Origin: Stictocephala bisonia
Lineage: Eukaryota; Arthropoda; Insecta; Hemiptera; Membracidae
DNA length: 64,000 nt
Direction of reading: 5' to 3'
Assembly: GCA_035578905.1 (NCBI GenBank)
Contig: JAQJVL010000248.1
Location: forward strand, 666,501 to 730,500
A program made the position numbers and the translations under genes. The notes below the pieces were generated by a model. It had not been told where the DNA came from. It saw nothing but the letters and a program-made list of their open reading frames with translations, and made no database searches. This document shows, in pieces, positions 30,001 through 38,100 of the stretch; position 1 is the first letter of the stretch; the number at the start of each line of letters is the position of its first letter.

Positions 30001-33000
30001 TTGCAAAGAAATAAGGTACTGTAATTTAGACTGTTCAAGTTAAAAGTGTAGCTAAGATTTATTCATGCAGGCTACATTAAGTCATATTTTTGTAAAACAG
30101 AACAACCTGATATTTGAGGGCATATCAGCCTTTGTTATGTTTGTTTTATTTTATAGTAAATAAATAATCTACTATTGTGAATGTAAGCTCTAAGAAACAT
30201 TTGTAGATATGTCTGAATGGCTACTACAATACAACTTTAATGTATAATCAACTACAAATTAGAGTTCTGATTAGGACAGGAATGGAATAGTATGATTGTT
30301 GAAGCGATGCTAACAAAATAAGTATGAAATTCTGTCAATGTTTAGAACATTGCACAGTGATTTTCCCAAGCAGGCAAGGTTTGAAAATTAGTAGCGAATG
30401 GAAAAAAATACATTTGAACATGACGCAACCAAAAGAAATAATATAAACCACATTATAAATGTTTTCAAATATGTCCCATGTGATGTATGTTTTATATCTT
30501 GTACTCTTTATCAGGGTTAGGTCAATTTTTCAGTACAATTTCATACCTTTAGTTTTTTAGGTAGAAATAATCCAACAAAATAAAAATATAAATCAAAACT
30601 TTATTTTACTTTTTATTTAATACAAGTTTTACTGGTTTTCATAGAGATCACATCAGGCGATGTTGACATGAGTATAGTGCTCGAATACAGGCGAGAGTGA
30701 TGGATAAGTTTTGTTAATATTGATTATCAGAGAAATCTCGCCCTTAGCCAATTAATTTGATACATTTTTAGACAGTTATAGTTGATGTCATTTTTATAAT
30801 ATTATTTTTAAAATGGCAGTACGTTATATAAATTAAAGGGCACATGGAGGTACCTAACCTGCCAACCAATTTACTTATTGTAGAAAGCCCTGGCTACAGG
30901 AGCAGGTATAGCGTAGCAACGAGATAAGGCATCTCCAGTGTGACCTGGGGGACAGGAGCAAACTGCTATATGGTTACGGGCATTGCAGACGGCACCTGTA
31001 CCACATTGGTTGGAGCAGGAAGACACACAATTATAGTTGAGACAGTTCTGATCAGAGCGACAATCTGCATCTGAACTGCATTCGCCGCGCCTGCAGTACG
31101 ACAAAGGATCACCAAGGTATCCAGGAATGCAGGTGCAGACAGGTCTCTCCTTCCCAGAGCGATCATGACCTGGGTCGCATCGTGCATTTGTTCCGCAAGG
31201 GTTCGGGATACACAAATCAGCTGGTTTATGGAACAAAAACATATTTTATTCAGACTGTAGTGTGTGATGTTGACAGTTTAGGTCATTTATAATTGTAAAT
31301 TCAATTAAAAATATGAAGCTCTTTTGAATAACTTTTTTATTCCATTATGCTACTAATGAACTCCAGATGAATTTTTTCACCATATTTCATTTTAACTGAC
31401 TTGCCCTTCATCTCTAGATTCAACCGAATGTTTTTTTCTCAATTTTTAAATTTCTTTGAATATCAGAGTAACTAGGATTAAAATTTTTATGAAATTAAAT
31501 ACCTTTCTATAATATAAGAATATCCTAGATTGGACATTTATAATTTTAATCTCAACCAAAATATTACTCGATAATTAGCTCATGGTAAGATTAAGTAAAA
31601 TAAACACCAGCATTTACTTAGGAACTATCAAACTACTCCTGATAAATACTTTCATTCGTTAAGTTCATCGTATTATTCAATAAAGTATTAATTTTATAGA
31701 ATACATATCATAACCTGAATTTATGAATGTGTTATCAATCTAATGCTTGTAGCCCCTATTATAAATTATTTTTCACAAAGAACTTGATATGATGTACATT
31801 TTTTTTACTATTTTTTAATGATATAACTGATTTATATATTTTTGTGGTATAATATATAAATAAATATATAAACCAGTGGGATTTTGTTTACATGTACAGT
31901 ATATGATTTTGTTTACATTTTAAATGAAAGCAGCGTTAATTTACAAACACAAACGTTTATAAATGCAGATATCGGTAAAAAGCTTTTGTTTTGAAATATT
32001 AAATGGTTTTAACTGAATAAACTACTGCATTATTTATTTATTTGTACATTTTATTTTACAGATTTGGCCTCACCAAGTTTGATGTACATGCAGAACAAAC
32101 TAAAACCTTTATAAAACAAAATGTATAAACTTAAATACATTAAATTTTGCTTCTCAAAGAACTTAGAAGATCTATTTAGCGCAATAAAAATCGCATCAAA
32201 GTGGAGAAATTAAATTGTGTCCAATTTCGTAATAAATCCACAATTTTTCTGTGTCTAAGAAGAGACTATATAAAAGATTTACATGCTTCCTCCAAATGAC
32301 CTCAAGACCATCTTTGAACAAAATTTCAGAATAGTCACTGGAACAACAGTTTTAAAATACAGTGGCCTCACAACTAGTCGGATTATGACCATCCGGATCA
32401 AATTAAAAGTACTGTAGCTTATTTCTTCAGCAGCAAAATCATGTATGTTTAAACTACTATATGCATTACATAAGAGTATAATAGTGAACAAATGTGGCTA
32501 ATGAAGGCACGTTCAGTTCCAGATCCCTACGAAATTTTACCATATTTTTCCGTGGTTACTATCCGAATCGGTTCATCGCAAAATCGATAGTCACAAGACA
32601 ACTGTATTTTATTCATATCTACAAGTTTAGTTTACATAATATAGTCCTTGTCTCAATGTTAATAGTACTTATTCAAAAGAGTGAATATTACAGAACCTGG
32701 TGATAGAGTTACCAGAACAGGTGATTTATTGCCAGAACAGCTGGCAATAAATTATTATAGCCATTGCTAGCTAAGTTAATGTGCAGTATACTATGTCAGT
32801 GGTTCCCAACCTTATAATCCCTAGGTGATGATTATAAAAATATCAGCGGACCACAAAATATTTTATAAATATATAAAATTTAAAAAAAAGAAGACACATT
32901 TTGTATTTTAAAGTTGTATTCAAATTTTAATAAATTGTAAACATTATAGAATAAGTGAGTAATAAATATAAATATATCATGAAAAACTGGTTCATAAAAG

Positions 33001-35130
33001 TGTGATTTTATGCAAACATAATAAAAGGCCTATATTATAACGCTCAGCGTCTCCATGACTGTCTTGCTCTTGCTGTTCACTAGCAATTACTATTTCAATA
33101 TTTGGCTCCAAAGAAGTTATATCGATGCGACAACAATATGACCCATAAAGTATTAGAATAAATAACAATAGCAACTGCCTGATAATATTTTGGTAGTCTT
33201 TTACTCTCTTGTAGCACAAGGCCTTTATTAGACATGACAGATATCCTACTTTACTTAAAAGTAACTTTATCAAAAATATTTTACAAAGAAATTTACATTG
33301 AAAATTACACAGTCTTCTTATTTAGCGATGAAATCCTGGAAGCAGAAGGTTCTAGATCATTTATGTAGAACCTTCTGGCAGACAACAGGTTGGGAATCAC
33401 TGCTCTTTGTTACTTACTCTGTGTTACATTATGATGATTGCGGTTTCAGCACAAAATGTACTTCATATAGTAAATGAGACATTGGTGATATAACTCTGTA
33501 TGTAAATCATGACAATTTCCTATTTTTGAATGACATCCAATAGCAAAAAGCTCTCCTTGCTTAAATTAACTTCTTTATAATTAAATAAATAATCAAGAGT
33601 TTATTAAAACTAGACATTCATGTAGATTTGACAGTAGTCATGCTAAGCCGCAAAATCAAAACTAAGTTTTATTTACAAAAACTATGGTAAACAAAAATCA
33701 AACACAGTTCAATTTGTAACATCCATGCATCATTCAAAGGACTAGAACTACAAGTGATAACGGTCAGATTACTATTGTCAAGGCTAAATTGGTGCATCAG
33801 CTAAAAGTGCATGATATCTGAGTAAAGCCTGGCTTACTGACTGAGACCATGGAGTGGCGTGCATCTGCGAACTATCAGATAGGTAGAGCGGGCAACTGGA
33901 CAACATCAATATATCTTTGCTGAAAGATATTTTTTAGAAAATTCAAATAGGGTGGATTATGGGATGGTAGTAACTTTCAAATTTTTTCTTCTCAGAAGCT
34001 AAGTTGTTCGAAATATAAGGGCTGCATTCACAGCTGTTTTTTAAGTGGGTGCATCCACACACTCACTTAAAAAACTACGACAATCAGATAAGAAAATCTG
34101 AAACTATTAAAAAAAACATTTAGCGTGGTATCTCTATGCTCAGACAAATAAAGGGTCAATACCCTTACGGTGCTGAATTATGTTATGCATAATGTGCATT
34201 ATTTTGGTATTGGGGTGAAAAAAATAATTTTTTTAATCTGTATGTTTTTAGCACCAGTATAAATACTAAGTAAGAAAAACACTGAGTTTTTAGTAAAAAT
34301 AAATTTTTCCTATGTTTTATAGCAAAATATTGTAAGACGGATATATCCGCCTTTAGCCATTAAAATAACTGATCAAAAACTGATATATCCGTAATACGTC
34401 TGGAAACAAAACAAAACAATAACATATCTATAACTAAAATGTAGTAAATAATTAGTATAAATATAAATTATGGGATTTATGAATAAAATAACCTTTAAAG
34501 GAATAAGAAAACTATTTTTATTATAAAGTGCTAGTTGCCATAGTATGAACAACTGATTGCCGGCTGCTACAGCTGCAGTTATGGCCAGAATATCCATATG
34601 TTGTTTAAAAACTAATTGAATACATAAGCAAACCTAAAACTAGAAGCAAACAAACAAATTACAATAGTTGTATAAAGTTTCCAATTTTATGAAATATCCG
34701 TCAAACGCCAACAACTCTATAAAATGATGGGGTATATAACTGTATTTCATCTGCTACAGTAAAAACCGAGACAGATATATCCATAAATAGCTTGGTAAGG
34801 GTTAAGTAATGAACAAAAAATTTTACTAGATCGTCAAGTTTAATACATTATAATGGAAATAAATTGTACCCACTATTATATATACAATAAGCATAAACTT
34901 TCATGTTTTCTTATATGCTTATTAAGTTTTTTTTTTTTTTAATGGCAGTTAACATGGCTGAGCATGAATTTGATTCAAGGAGATGGGTTCAGTTTAGTTG
35001 GGGATTCAAAGCTAAGCTTGAATTTCGCAGTCCAAAGTATGAATTGAGCCACCAAATAAAAGGTAATATTTTTTCTTTAATATTTTCAACTACTATGTCA
35101 TTAGCAATACTCATACAAGTTTGTTATTAG
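2899..35130 (+). CDS. PWP1: PWP1 homologue, WD40 protein (3' part; exons joined below)
   Basis: Joining 2899-3006, 4496-4673, 6883-7041, 9114-9222, 12495-12585, 21153-21374 and 34949-35130 gives one open frame across consensus GT-AG introns, with phase kept at each join. The protein carries WD40 features: a GNLLAIGGMSPEITIWNLD blade, GHRDAVLDISWN, a blade ending TVQLWDLDKA, then LLVTCSTDQSVKSWNF. Order, spacing and the KKKK-rich loop after LEPLSKLG match PWP1 (periodic tryptophan protein 1). That protein is a nucleolar/chromatin WD-repeat factor needed for ribosome biogenesis and Pol I output. About the first third (acidic N-terminus) lies before the window. The first six exons are near certain. 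The last is inferred from phase and a VN...F.SR tail resembling the family C-terminus. Introns reach 13.6 kb and are full of mobile elements. No stop or frameshift is seen inside the joined exons. Confidence 0.88.
3085..3165 (+). repeat. Possible tRNA-derived SINE head
   Basis: TAGCTAAAGGGATAAGGC resembles a Pol III box A, and GGTTTAGTTCC about 35 bp later resembles box B. There is no clear body or tail. It is probably an old SINE fragment just downstream of the exon donor. Confidence 0.3.
3166..4495. other. PWP1 intron, no gene seen
   Basis: AT-rich intron with short A/T runs. I see no open frame with family features and no clear repeat structure. Confidence 0.6.
4496..4673 (+). CDS. PWP1: PWP1 exon
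   Basis: Acceptor TTTATATCAG and donor GTAAGT. It encodes a WD blade (AIGGMSPEITIWNLD), the basic loop FSKKKKYQHRNHGH, and the start of the next blade (DAVLDISWNSKLS). It ends with two codon bases completed by the next exon. Confidence 0.92.
4819..5392. mobile_element. Foldback element carrying a minisatellite; 13-bp flanking repeat
   Basis: Inverted arms of about 94 bp (4819-4912 and 5267-5360), starting AACTAGAATCTATATT, pair with few mismatches. After the right arm comes a 32-bp unpaired tail (5361-5392). The whole is bracketed by the direct repeat ATTATATTCACTT (4806-4818 and 5393-5405), which looks like a target-site duplication. The spacer holds a short stretch of the dispersed 36-bp minisatellite. 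A diverged single arm lies at 21738-21812. The arm-tail-duplication plan matches the two foldbacks at 39.3 kb and 55.9 kb. The alternative is a MITE with a TA duplication. Confidence 0.75.
5150..5262. repeat. 36-bp-family minisatellite, locus 1 (about 3 copies)
   Basis: Degenerate units of the CCCACCCGCCCACCCATACA type, inside the foldback element spacer. This is the smallest well-preserved locus of the family. Confidence 0.8.
5406..6882. other. PWP1 intron; possible decayed DNA transposon at ~5450-6420
   Basis: Phrases such as ACCTCGGTTGTTTTAGC near 5471 and GGATAACTGTATTCGGGATA near 6375 resemble pogo/Tigger ends. A short readable stretch at 5697-5770 (APVVVTIGELASTHP) looks like eroded coding sequence. 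No complete ends or target duplication were found, so this remains a guess. Confidence 0.25.
6883..7041 (+). CDS. PWP1: PWP1 exon
   Basis: Acceptor TTGTCTTTCAG and donor GTTAGT. It encodes HVLASGSVDRTVQLWDLDKA and then EKVQTIQWHPTEVNILLTGA, one WD blade plus the start of the next. It begins by completing a serine codon from the previous exon. Confidence 0.93.
7042..9113. other. PWP1 intron, mostly unremarkable
   Basis: AT-rich intron. It contains the degenerate minisatellite listed at 8310-8392 and a 17-bp perfect palindrome (AACTTTAAATTAAAGTT) near 8204. No gene seen. Confidence 0.55.
8310..8392. repeat. 36-bp-family minisatellite, locus 2 (degenerate, ~2 copies)
   Basis: CCCCCCACCCACTCCTCACGTACAGT followed by a similar unit. 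Same family as the other C-rich arrays but the most eroded copy. Confidence 0.6.
9114..9222 (+). CDS. PWP1: PWP1 exon
   Basis: Acceptor TTTATCTTAG and donor GTAAGT. It encodes FVRLLDCRVEETLNSLHVSG and then EVEKVVWHPTNQFQAL, a WD blade with the DCR and V.W motifs. It ends on a codon boundary. Confidence 0.92.
9645..11779 (-). mobile_element. Tigger/pogo-type DNA transposon (Tc1-mariner superfamily)
   Basis: The ends CAGTAGAGTCTCGATTATCC (start) and the inverted complement (end) form terminal inverted repeats. They are flanked by the TA dinucleotides at 9643-9644 and 11780-11781 expected of this superfamily. GGATAA-type phrases recur below both ends. Length is about 2.1 kb, right for an autonomous pogo/Tigger element. 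It lies in the PWP1 intron between the exons ending at 9222 and starting at 12495, with its transposase on the opposite strand. Confidence 0.93.
9866..11405 (-). pseudogene. Tigger/jerky-like transposase, broken by frameshifts and stops
   Basis: The start codon at 11405 opens a CENP-B-type helix-turn-helix (basic start, then DKLNALKRLDKGETLQKVAD, then DDHGVGRRTVGDWKK). Further on, the frame pieces at 10674-10970, 10535-10741 and 9866-10465 carry the DDE/DDD catalytic blocks. These are FNCDETGL, LLIDNAP, and the block before QPMDQGVLETLKRNYRKRL. The tail is acidic and ends in an ITSFF motif, as in related Tigger and jerky proteins. Stops after the HTH, at about 10990-11260, and two or more frameshifts make it non-functional. 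Confidence 0.9.
11780..12494. other. PWP1 intron, no gene seen
   Basis: AT-rich intron between the Tigger element and the next exon. Nothing recognisable. Confidence 0.6.
12495..12585 (+). CDS. PWP1: PWP1 exon
   Basis: Acceptor TTGGTCAG and donor GTAACA. It encodes VGTSKGELCCADLRSEKFLW followed by SMQAHSKEIT. The ADLRS...AH..EI pattern matches the DARS...AH..EI blade of PWP1. Confidence 0.92.
12685..12856 (+). mobile_element. tRNA-derived SINE, family A, copy 1
   Basis: The tRNA-like head has box A (TGGCTCAGTGGCTAAGG) and box B (GGTTCGAATCC), then a body and an A-rich tail (12833-12856). A truncated second copy lies at 60547. The head is not a foldable, intact tRNA gene. Confidence 0.85.
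12857..14309. other. PWP1 intron; no gene seen
   Basis: AT-rich. The stretch from 13190 (AGGGTGTTTTTTTCTGAGCC onward, including CCAAATGGCCGCCATATTGG at about 13311) reads like the 3' part of an unidentified interspersed repeat, but I cannot assign it. Confidence 0.4.
14310..14600. repeat. Degenerate short tandem repeat
   Basis: Phrases related to CCAAGTTGATCATGGGTGGCT and AAGTAGGTCAGAGGCTACC alternate about ten times with many differences. This is probably an old minisatellite. Confidence 0.6.
14845..19491 (-). mobile_element. hAT transposon (4.6 kb) nested in the pogo-type element
   Basis: Both ends read CAGGGGTGCA in inverted orientation, a typical hAT terminus. The flanks GACGCAAC (14836-14843) and GTCGCAAC (19493-19500) are a near-perfect 8-bp target duplication (7/8) set off by one base. 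C-rich sub-terminal phrases (TTTCCCCAGA) occur at both sides. The transposase is on the - strand. Confidence 0.9.
15712..18495 (-). pseudogene. hAT transposase with N-terminal zinc finger, broken in frame
   Basis: The proposed start at 18495 leads into a C..C...H...H finger (CAFCEWEGRRDKLTAHTTSK), followed by an acidic linker. The middle part (17297-17851) resembles the DUF4371-type region of ZNF862/KIAA1586-like hAT proteins. The largest open piece (15712-17295, 527 codons) contains the probable catalytic aspartate block NGMAFDGQY and the AHRIELAVKD motif. It ends with the C-terminal dimerisation region. Pieces lie in different frames, with shifts near 17300, 17840 and 18110, so the gene is not intact. 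One frame is unusually long, which points to fairly recent decay. Confidence 0.85.
20053..20290 (+). mobile_element. SINE-like element, family C, copy 1
   Basis: The head TTGTGGCGCAGTGGTGCAA is box-A-like. A T-run follows near 20130, then a tail module (GATGAGTGTAGATGAG ... TTAATAGCCCAA) shared with 53213-53365 and 53992-54132. Box B is poorly preserved. Confidence 0.55.
20333..20408 (-). mobile_element. tRNA-derived SINE head, family D
   Basis: On the - strand, GGTCGGTAGCGTAGTTGG resembles box A and CAGTTCGATCCC box B, with an anticodon-like CTTCATAAGC between them. The outer stems do not pair as in a functional tRNA, so this is a SINE head or a tRNA pseudogene. Confidence 0.5.
20409..21152. 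other. PWP1 intron, no gene seen
   Basis: AT-rich intron leading to the acceptor GGTTTTTTTAAG. Nothing recognisable. Confidence 0.55.
21153..21374 (+). CDS. PWP1: PWP1 exon
   Basis: Acceptor GGTTTTTTTAAG and donor GTATGT. It encodes the last WD blades: NPELLVTCSTDQSVKSWNF, then a stretch with LQCLQMCPENPNIFCVGGDG and NNFSVYNLLT. The CVGGDGK..NF.VY order is characteristic of the PWP1 C-terminal blade. Confidence 0.92.
21735..22150. other. Repeat fragments: foldback arm and pogo-like end
   Basis: 21738-21812 is a diverged copy of the 4819 foldback arm (AACTAGAATCTATATTTTCT...). Next to it, 21850-21900 (ATCCGAGTCCCGATCAACCG) resembles a pogo/Tigger terminus. Neither element is complete here. 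Confidence 0.45.
22330..22560 (+). mobile_element. Solo Penelope-like LTR fragment with hammerhead-like core
   Basis: At 22470-22502, TTGAAAA is followed by a seven-pair stem (GGTTTGG / CCAAATC) and then GAAAC. This arrangement is shared with the foldback elements at 39.3 and 55.9 kb. Limits of the element are not resolved. Stem III of a hammerhead is not evident. Confidence 0.45.
22561..23330. other. PWP1 intron; possible non-LTR 3' tail
   Basis: The stretch 22620-23010 (AAATTTCATGATGCTCAGTC, CACAAACAAATACACAGATG) is in the style of an RTE/CR1-type retrotransposon 3' untranslated region. No coding part is seen. Confidence 0.35.
23342..23977. repeat. 36-bp-family minisatellite, locus 3 (~16 copies), with flanking 11-bp repeat
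   Basis: Unit TACAGTGATATAGACCCACT plus CGCCCTCCCATACACG (36 bp). Because 36 is divisible by 3 and stop codons are rare in the unit, several frames stay open through the array; they are not genes. TAGGTGACTAT lies on each side (23331-23341 and 23978-23988), as if the block was inserted with a target duplication. Confidence 0.93.
23989..26470. other. PWP1 intron, no recognisable gene
   Basis: AT-rich. An open frame at 24721-25125 (134 codons) has no motif I recognise and starts inside repeat-like sequence, so I do not call it a gene. The rest shows nothing clear. Confidence 0.5.
26474..26647 (+). mobile_element. tRNA-derived SINE, family B, copy 1
   Basis: Box A CTAGCTTAGTGGTTAGCA, a degraded box B (GGTAAATCCC), a body with AAAATTTGCTT.ATGGGTTTG, and a long A tail (26620-26647). 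Confidence 0.85.
26703..26859 (+). mobile_element. tRNA-derived SINE, family B, copy 2
   Basis: The same head (CTAGCTTAGTGGTTAGCA) with a better box B (GGGTTCAAATCC), the same body, and an A tail ending at 26859. It lies only 55 bp beyond copy 1 in the same orientation. Confidence 0.88.
26860..27444. other. PWP1 intron, no gene seen
   Basis: AT-rich, nothing recognisable. Confidence 0.55.
27445..27530. repeat. 43-bp tandem duplication
   Basis: AAGATCATGCCATGTAAAAG and the rest of a 43-bp unit occur twice back to back, directly before the minisatellite. Confidence 0.9.
27535..27805. repeat. 36-bp-family minisatellite, locus 4 (~7.5 copies, inverted orientation)
   Basis: Unit GGTGGGCGTGTGGGTCAGTA plus CCACTGTATGTGTATG, the reverse complement of the C-rich units elsewhere. 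The G-rich strand is here the PWP1 sense strand, unlike at loci 1-3. Confidence 0.92.
27884..28643. mobile_element. piggyBac-type MITE (760 bp)
   Basis: TTAA lies on each side (27880-27883 and 28644-28647). Ends read CACATTCAATCC and, inverted, CACATTCAGTGCC. Sub-terminal GGCCGTCTAGTCGGTCA (about 27943) and TGACTAGACGGCC (28440-28452) are inverted copies. No transposase. Confidence 0.85.
28830..29160 (+). pseudogene. Ty3/Gypsy integrase remnant
   Basis: Reading SENGPPYNSLDFKNLGKLIH and then, after a stop, HLSLNGTIERSVQTF matches the end of a Ty3/Gypsy integrase core (DNGPPF..., the P...G..ER.VQT block). The following 29050-29155 matches the - strand fragment at 32279-32385. Stops and gaps show it is dead. 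This is an old retrotransposon scrap with no LTRs. Confidence 0.75.
29161..30599. other. PWP1 intron; inverted-repeat patch at ~29447-29680
   Basis: GTATCGAGACAGGTCTCATG (29470) and TAATGAGACTTGTCTCGAT (29644) are inverted relatives, suggesting a small decayed TIR element. The rest is AT-rich with nothing recognisable. Confidence 0.4.
30600..30617 (-). terminator. Polyadenylation signals of the EGF/DPY gene
   Basis: TTTATT at 30600-30605 and 30612-30617 reads AATAAA on the - strand, about 255-270 bp beyond the stop codon. This is a plausible 3' end for the transcript. Confidence 0.5.
30871..31220 (-). CDS. EGF/DPY gene exon 7 (terminal)
   Basis: Acceptor ATAAACCAG. It encodes residues 289-404: EGF6 (CIPNPCGTNARCDPG...), DPY4 (RGECSSDADCRSDQNC), EGF7 (CGTGAVCNARNHIAVCSCPP), and a short tail ending in lysine before TAA. 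The module pair is carried on one exon. Confidence 0.95.
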
Positions 35131-38100
35131 ATACTGTCAGTGGTTTGTGAAAGTATTATTTATGCAGCAATCTATGCCAAGTATTTTATAACTTTACCAA
35201 AGGGTAATTGAGGTTATGCTTTTGTTTTCTACATTTTCTATTCTGGAATTGCATTTAAGAAAAAATATACATGAAACGTAAAATTTGTTTGTCTATGTTA
35301 ATAATAATCAATACAATATAGTCAGATTGATACTTGAATTTATTTTTATAACTGATTCTGAAATTTACTTCAGTCTGAATTTAAATTTATTAAAATTCAT
35401 CTTTGTTATGTTCTAGTATTACCTCTAACTCTTTGTTTTTCTGTTATAGGGTTATTTCTAACACTTTGTTATTGTGTTCTAGGGTTACATTAAATACAAA
35501 AGACATCTTTTAAAACCACATGGAACATTAGCAAATGACCGGAGGAGCAACATTAGAACAGTCAGTGGAACTGTCTAAATTATTAATAATTTTACTTCTT
35601 CTTTACAAAACCAGAAGAGCAACTTTTTTCAAACTAATTCAGGTATGTGGTACTGCTTCATTGTTTTCAATTTCAGTACAATTCATTCAAAAATTACTTC
35701 AGTACAATTTTCATTGATGAATGTTATTAGTGTACTATGATGCCAAACAATATTCATCGTGTGGATTGCTTTCATAGTTTCAAAGATTTTGGATATTTGT
35801 TTATGGTGTTTTACTAAAAAAATAATTATATTTTAATCTTACTTTTGTCGAAAGGTCGACAGCTGACGAAGGGGTTGCCAGTCATATCTCGGGGACAGCT
35901 GCAGACAGCGGTGGTTCCATCTTTGACACGACAGTTGGCGTTGATTCCACACACACCGGCACAAGGATCTATACACTTAGCATTTAGGCAGGCAGGTTTA
36001 CTGGCAGGACAGTCACCGTGACTCAGACATTCTGCGCGACAAGACACATACGGATCTCCAAGGTAACCCTAGAACAAAATAACAAAGTGTTAGAGGTAAC
36101 CCTAGAACACAATAGCAAAATGTGAGGTAACCCTAGAACACAAAAACAAAATTTTATCGTATAATACAACTAATCAAATGTCGGAATATTTTCTACCCTC
36201 ACTTTCAGAGCTACTATATATATCTGAAAAAAATAGCACACTTTTTGACCTTAATAGCCCAAGTTGGTCTCAGCTGTATTCCACTACCTAGTAGACTTAA
36301 ATTATTCAGTTTACTAAACTTACATCTTAAGTTTAAAGATATTTAACCCTAGATAGGTATCGTACGTAATTGTAACATGTTGTTATGTACTTTTTTGCTC
36401 TAAATTAGTTGTTTATCATGGCAGATGTTTGTCCAAACAGCAGGCTTCAGTTCCCCCTTCCTTCAGTGTAATGTATCAATGTTGTGTAATTTTTATTAAA
36501 TTTCAAGACTTAGAGAACAAAATACTTTTCAATTGGGTCTTATGGGACTTAGCAGTCATTGACATTTGTAATATCAGCTAACAAAATGTATTAACAATTG
36601 ATCTTCAAATGTTTTTCATGTATTAATGATTTTTATTAAACAATTATCAATCTATCAACTGTGATTATGAAGACTATTGATTGCGTAAAATTTACATATC
36701 GATATCCTTAGCGTCATACTCATGTGTGATAACTATCTAGGGTTAAAGACAAAATAACACTGGACCTAAAGGCAGAATATCTCAAATGCTAGAAAAAATA
36801 TCAGCTCACAGGCATTGATCAAGGTATGGCAAAAACCACAAAAGCCTAAAAGGACTATTATCTTCTATTGGAAATGCTAATGCAGCAAGCATCAGCAGAC
36901 TATATTAATAAATCTAGAGCTGTATGGCAGAGAGTAAACTATGAAAAGCAAAACGAGAATCAGCAGAAAACAAATCTTAATCTAGAAGTTAATGGTGAAG
37001 AAATAAACAGCCTAAGAACTATTGCAGAACAACTCAACCACTTCTTCATCAATATAGCAGAAAAGATACTTGCAAACAGTAAACGTAAACCAACAATTGC
37101 CAATAACACACAAGCACAATGTCTAAACTACCACCTCACATTTCTCTCACACTAACAGAGAAGAAATCCAGAGTATATTCAAGAGCTTCAAGACCAAAAC
37201 TCCAGCACGAATGGATTGAGTCTCGTCAAAGCTACTGAAACAATGCTGCGACACACTCACACTGCCTCTGGTCTTCATAACCAATATGTCATTAAGATCA
37301 GGAAAATTCCCAATTACCTTAAAATTAGCTAAAGTATATCCTAAGCTCAAAAGTGAAAGTCCAAAGCAAGCCAGTAACTACAGACCAATCTCACTTATTG
37401 ATCTTCTCCAAAGTAATTGAACAAGTTGTCCTAAAATGACTGATGGGTCGCTGTTGGTAACATAAGTTACTAACATCAAGTCAGCAAGGATTCTTAAGAG
37501 GATGATCAACTACCACCACAATTATTGAGCTTGCAGAATTACATGATTGACCATCTGGATGCAGGAGAGCTAGCATATCTTGCTTGACTCTAGTAAGGCA
37601 TTTGATTGCCTTGGCCTGAAACTGATTTAAACAAACATGATAAACTGAGTATCAGACGCCGTGCTCTTGACTGGTTTAGGAGCTACCTCGAAAAACGCAG
37701 CCAATTGGTCTGTCAAACAAACAGAAAGAGAACAAATCCATACTATTCCAAGCCACACCTTACAACAAAGGGTGTACCTCAAGAATTTGTCCTTGGCCCT
37801 GTGATATTTATGCTTTTTATTTTATTCACAAATGACATCTCATTTGTCATTTGTGAAGAGGATGACATCACCCTTCTATCTTCAGGGAACTTCACTTACC
37901 AACTGGCAATAAACTCGTACATCTTACTGAATGTGGCTTATCAAAACTGCTTCTCCAGTGACCTTGTGGTCAATATATCTAAGACAAATCAGCTGGCGTT
38001 TGGTGTGAAACGAAAACAGGTGCCAGCTCTTCCAGATGTTGAGATGAATCATCACGCTAGATTCTTTGGACTAACTATTTATGAAAACATGTCATGGACA

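Noticed and set aside
35535..35717. Additional PWP1 terminal exon
   Set aside because: A possible acceptor at about 35642 keeps phase, but the encoded residues are low-complexity and do not resemble the PWP1 C-terminus.
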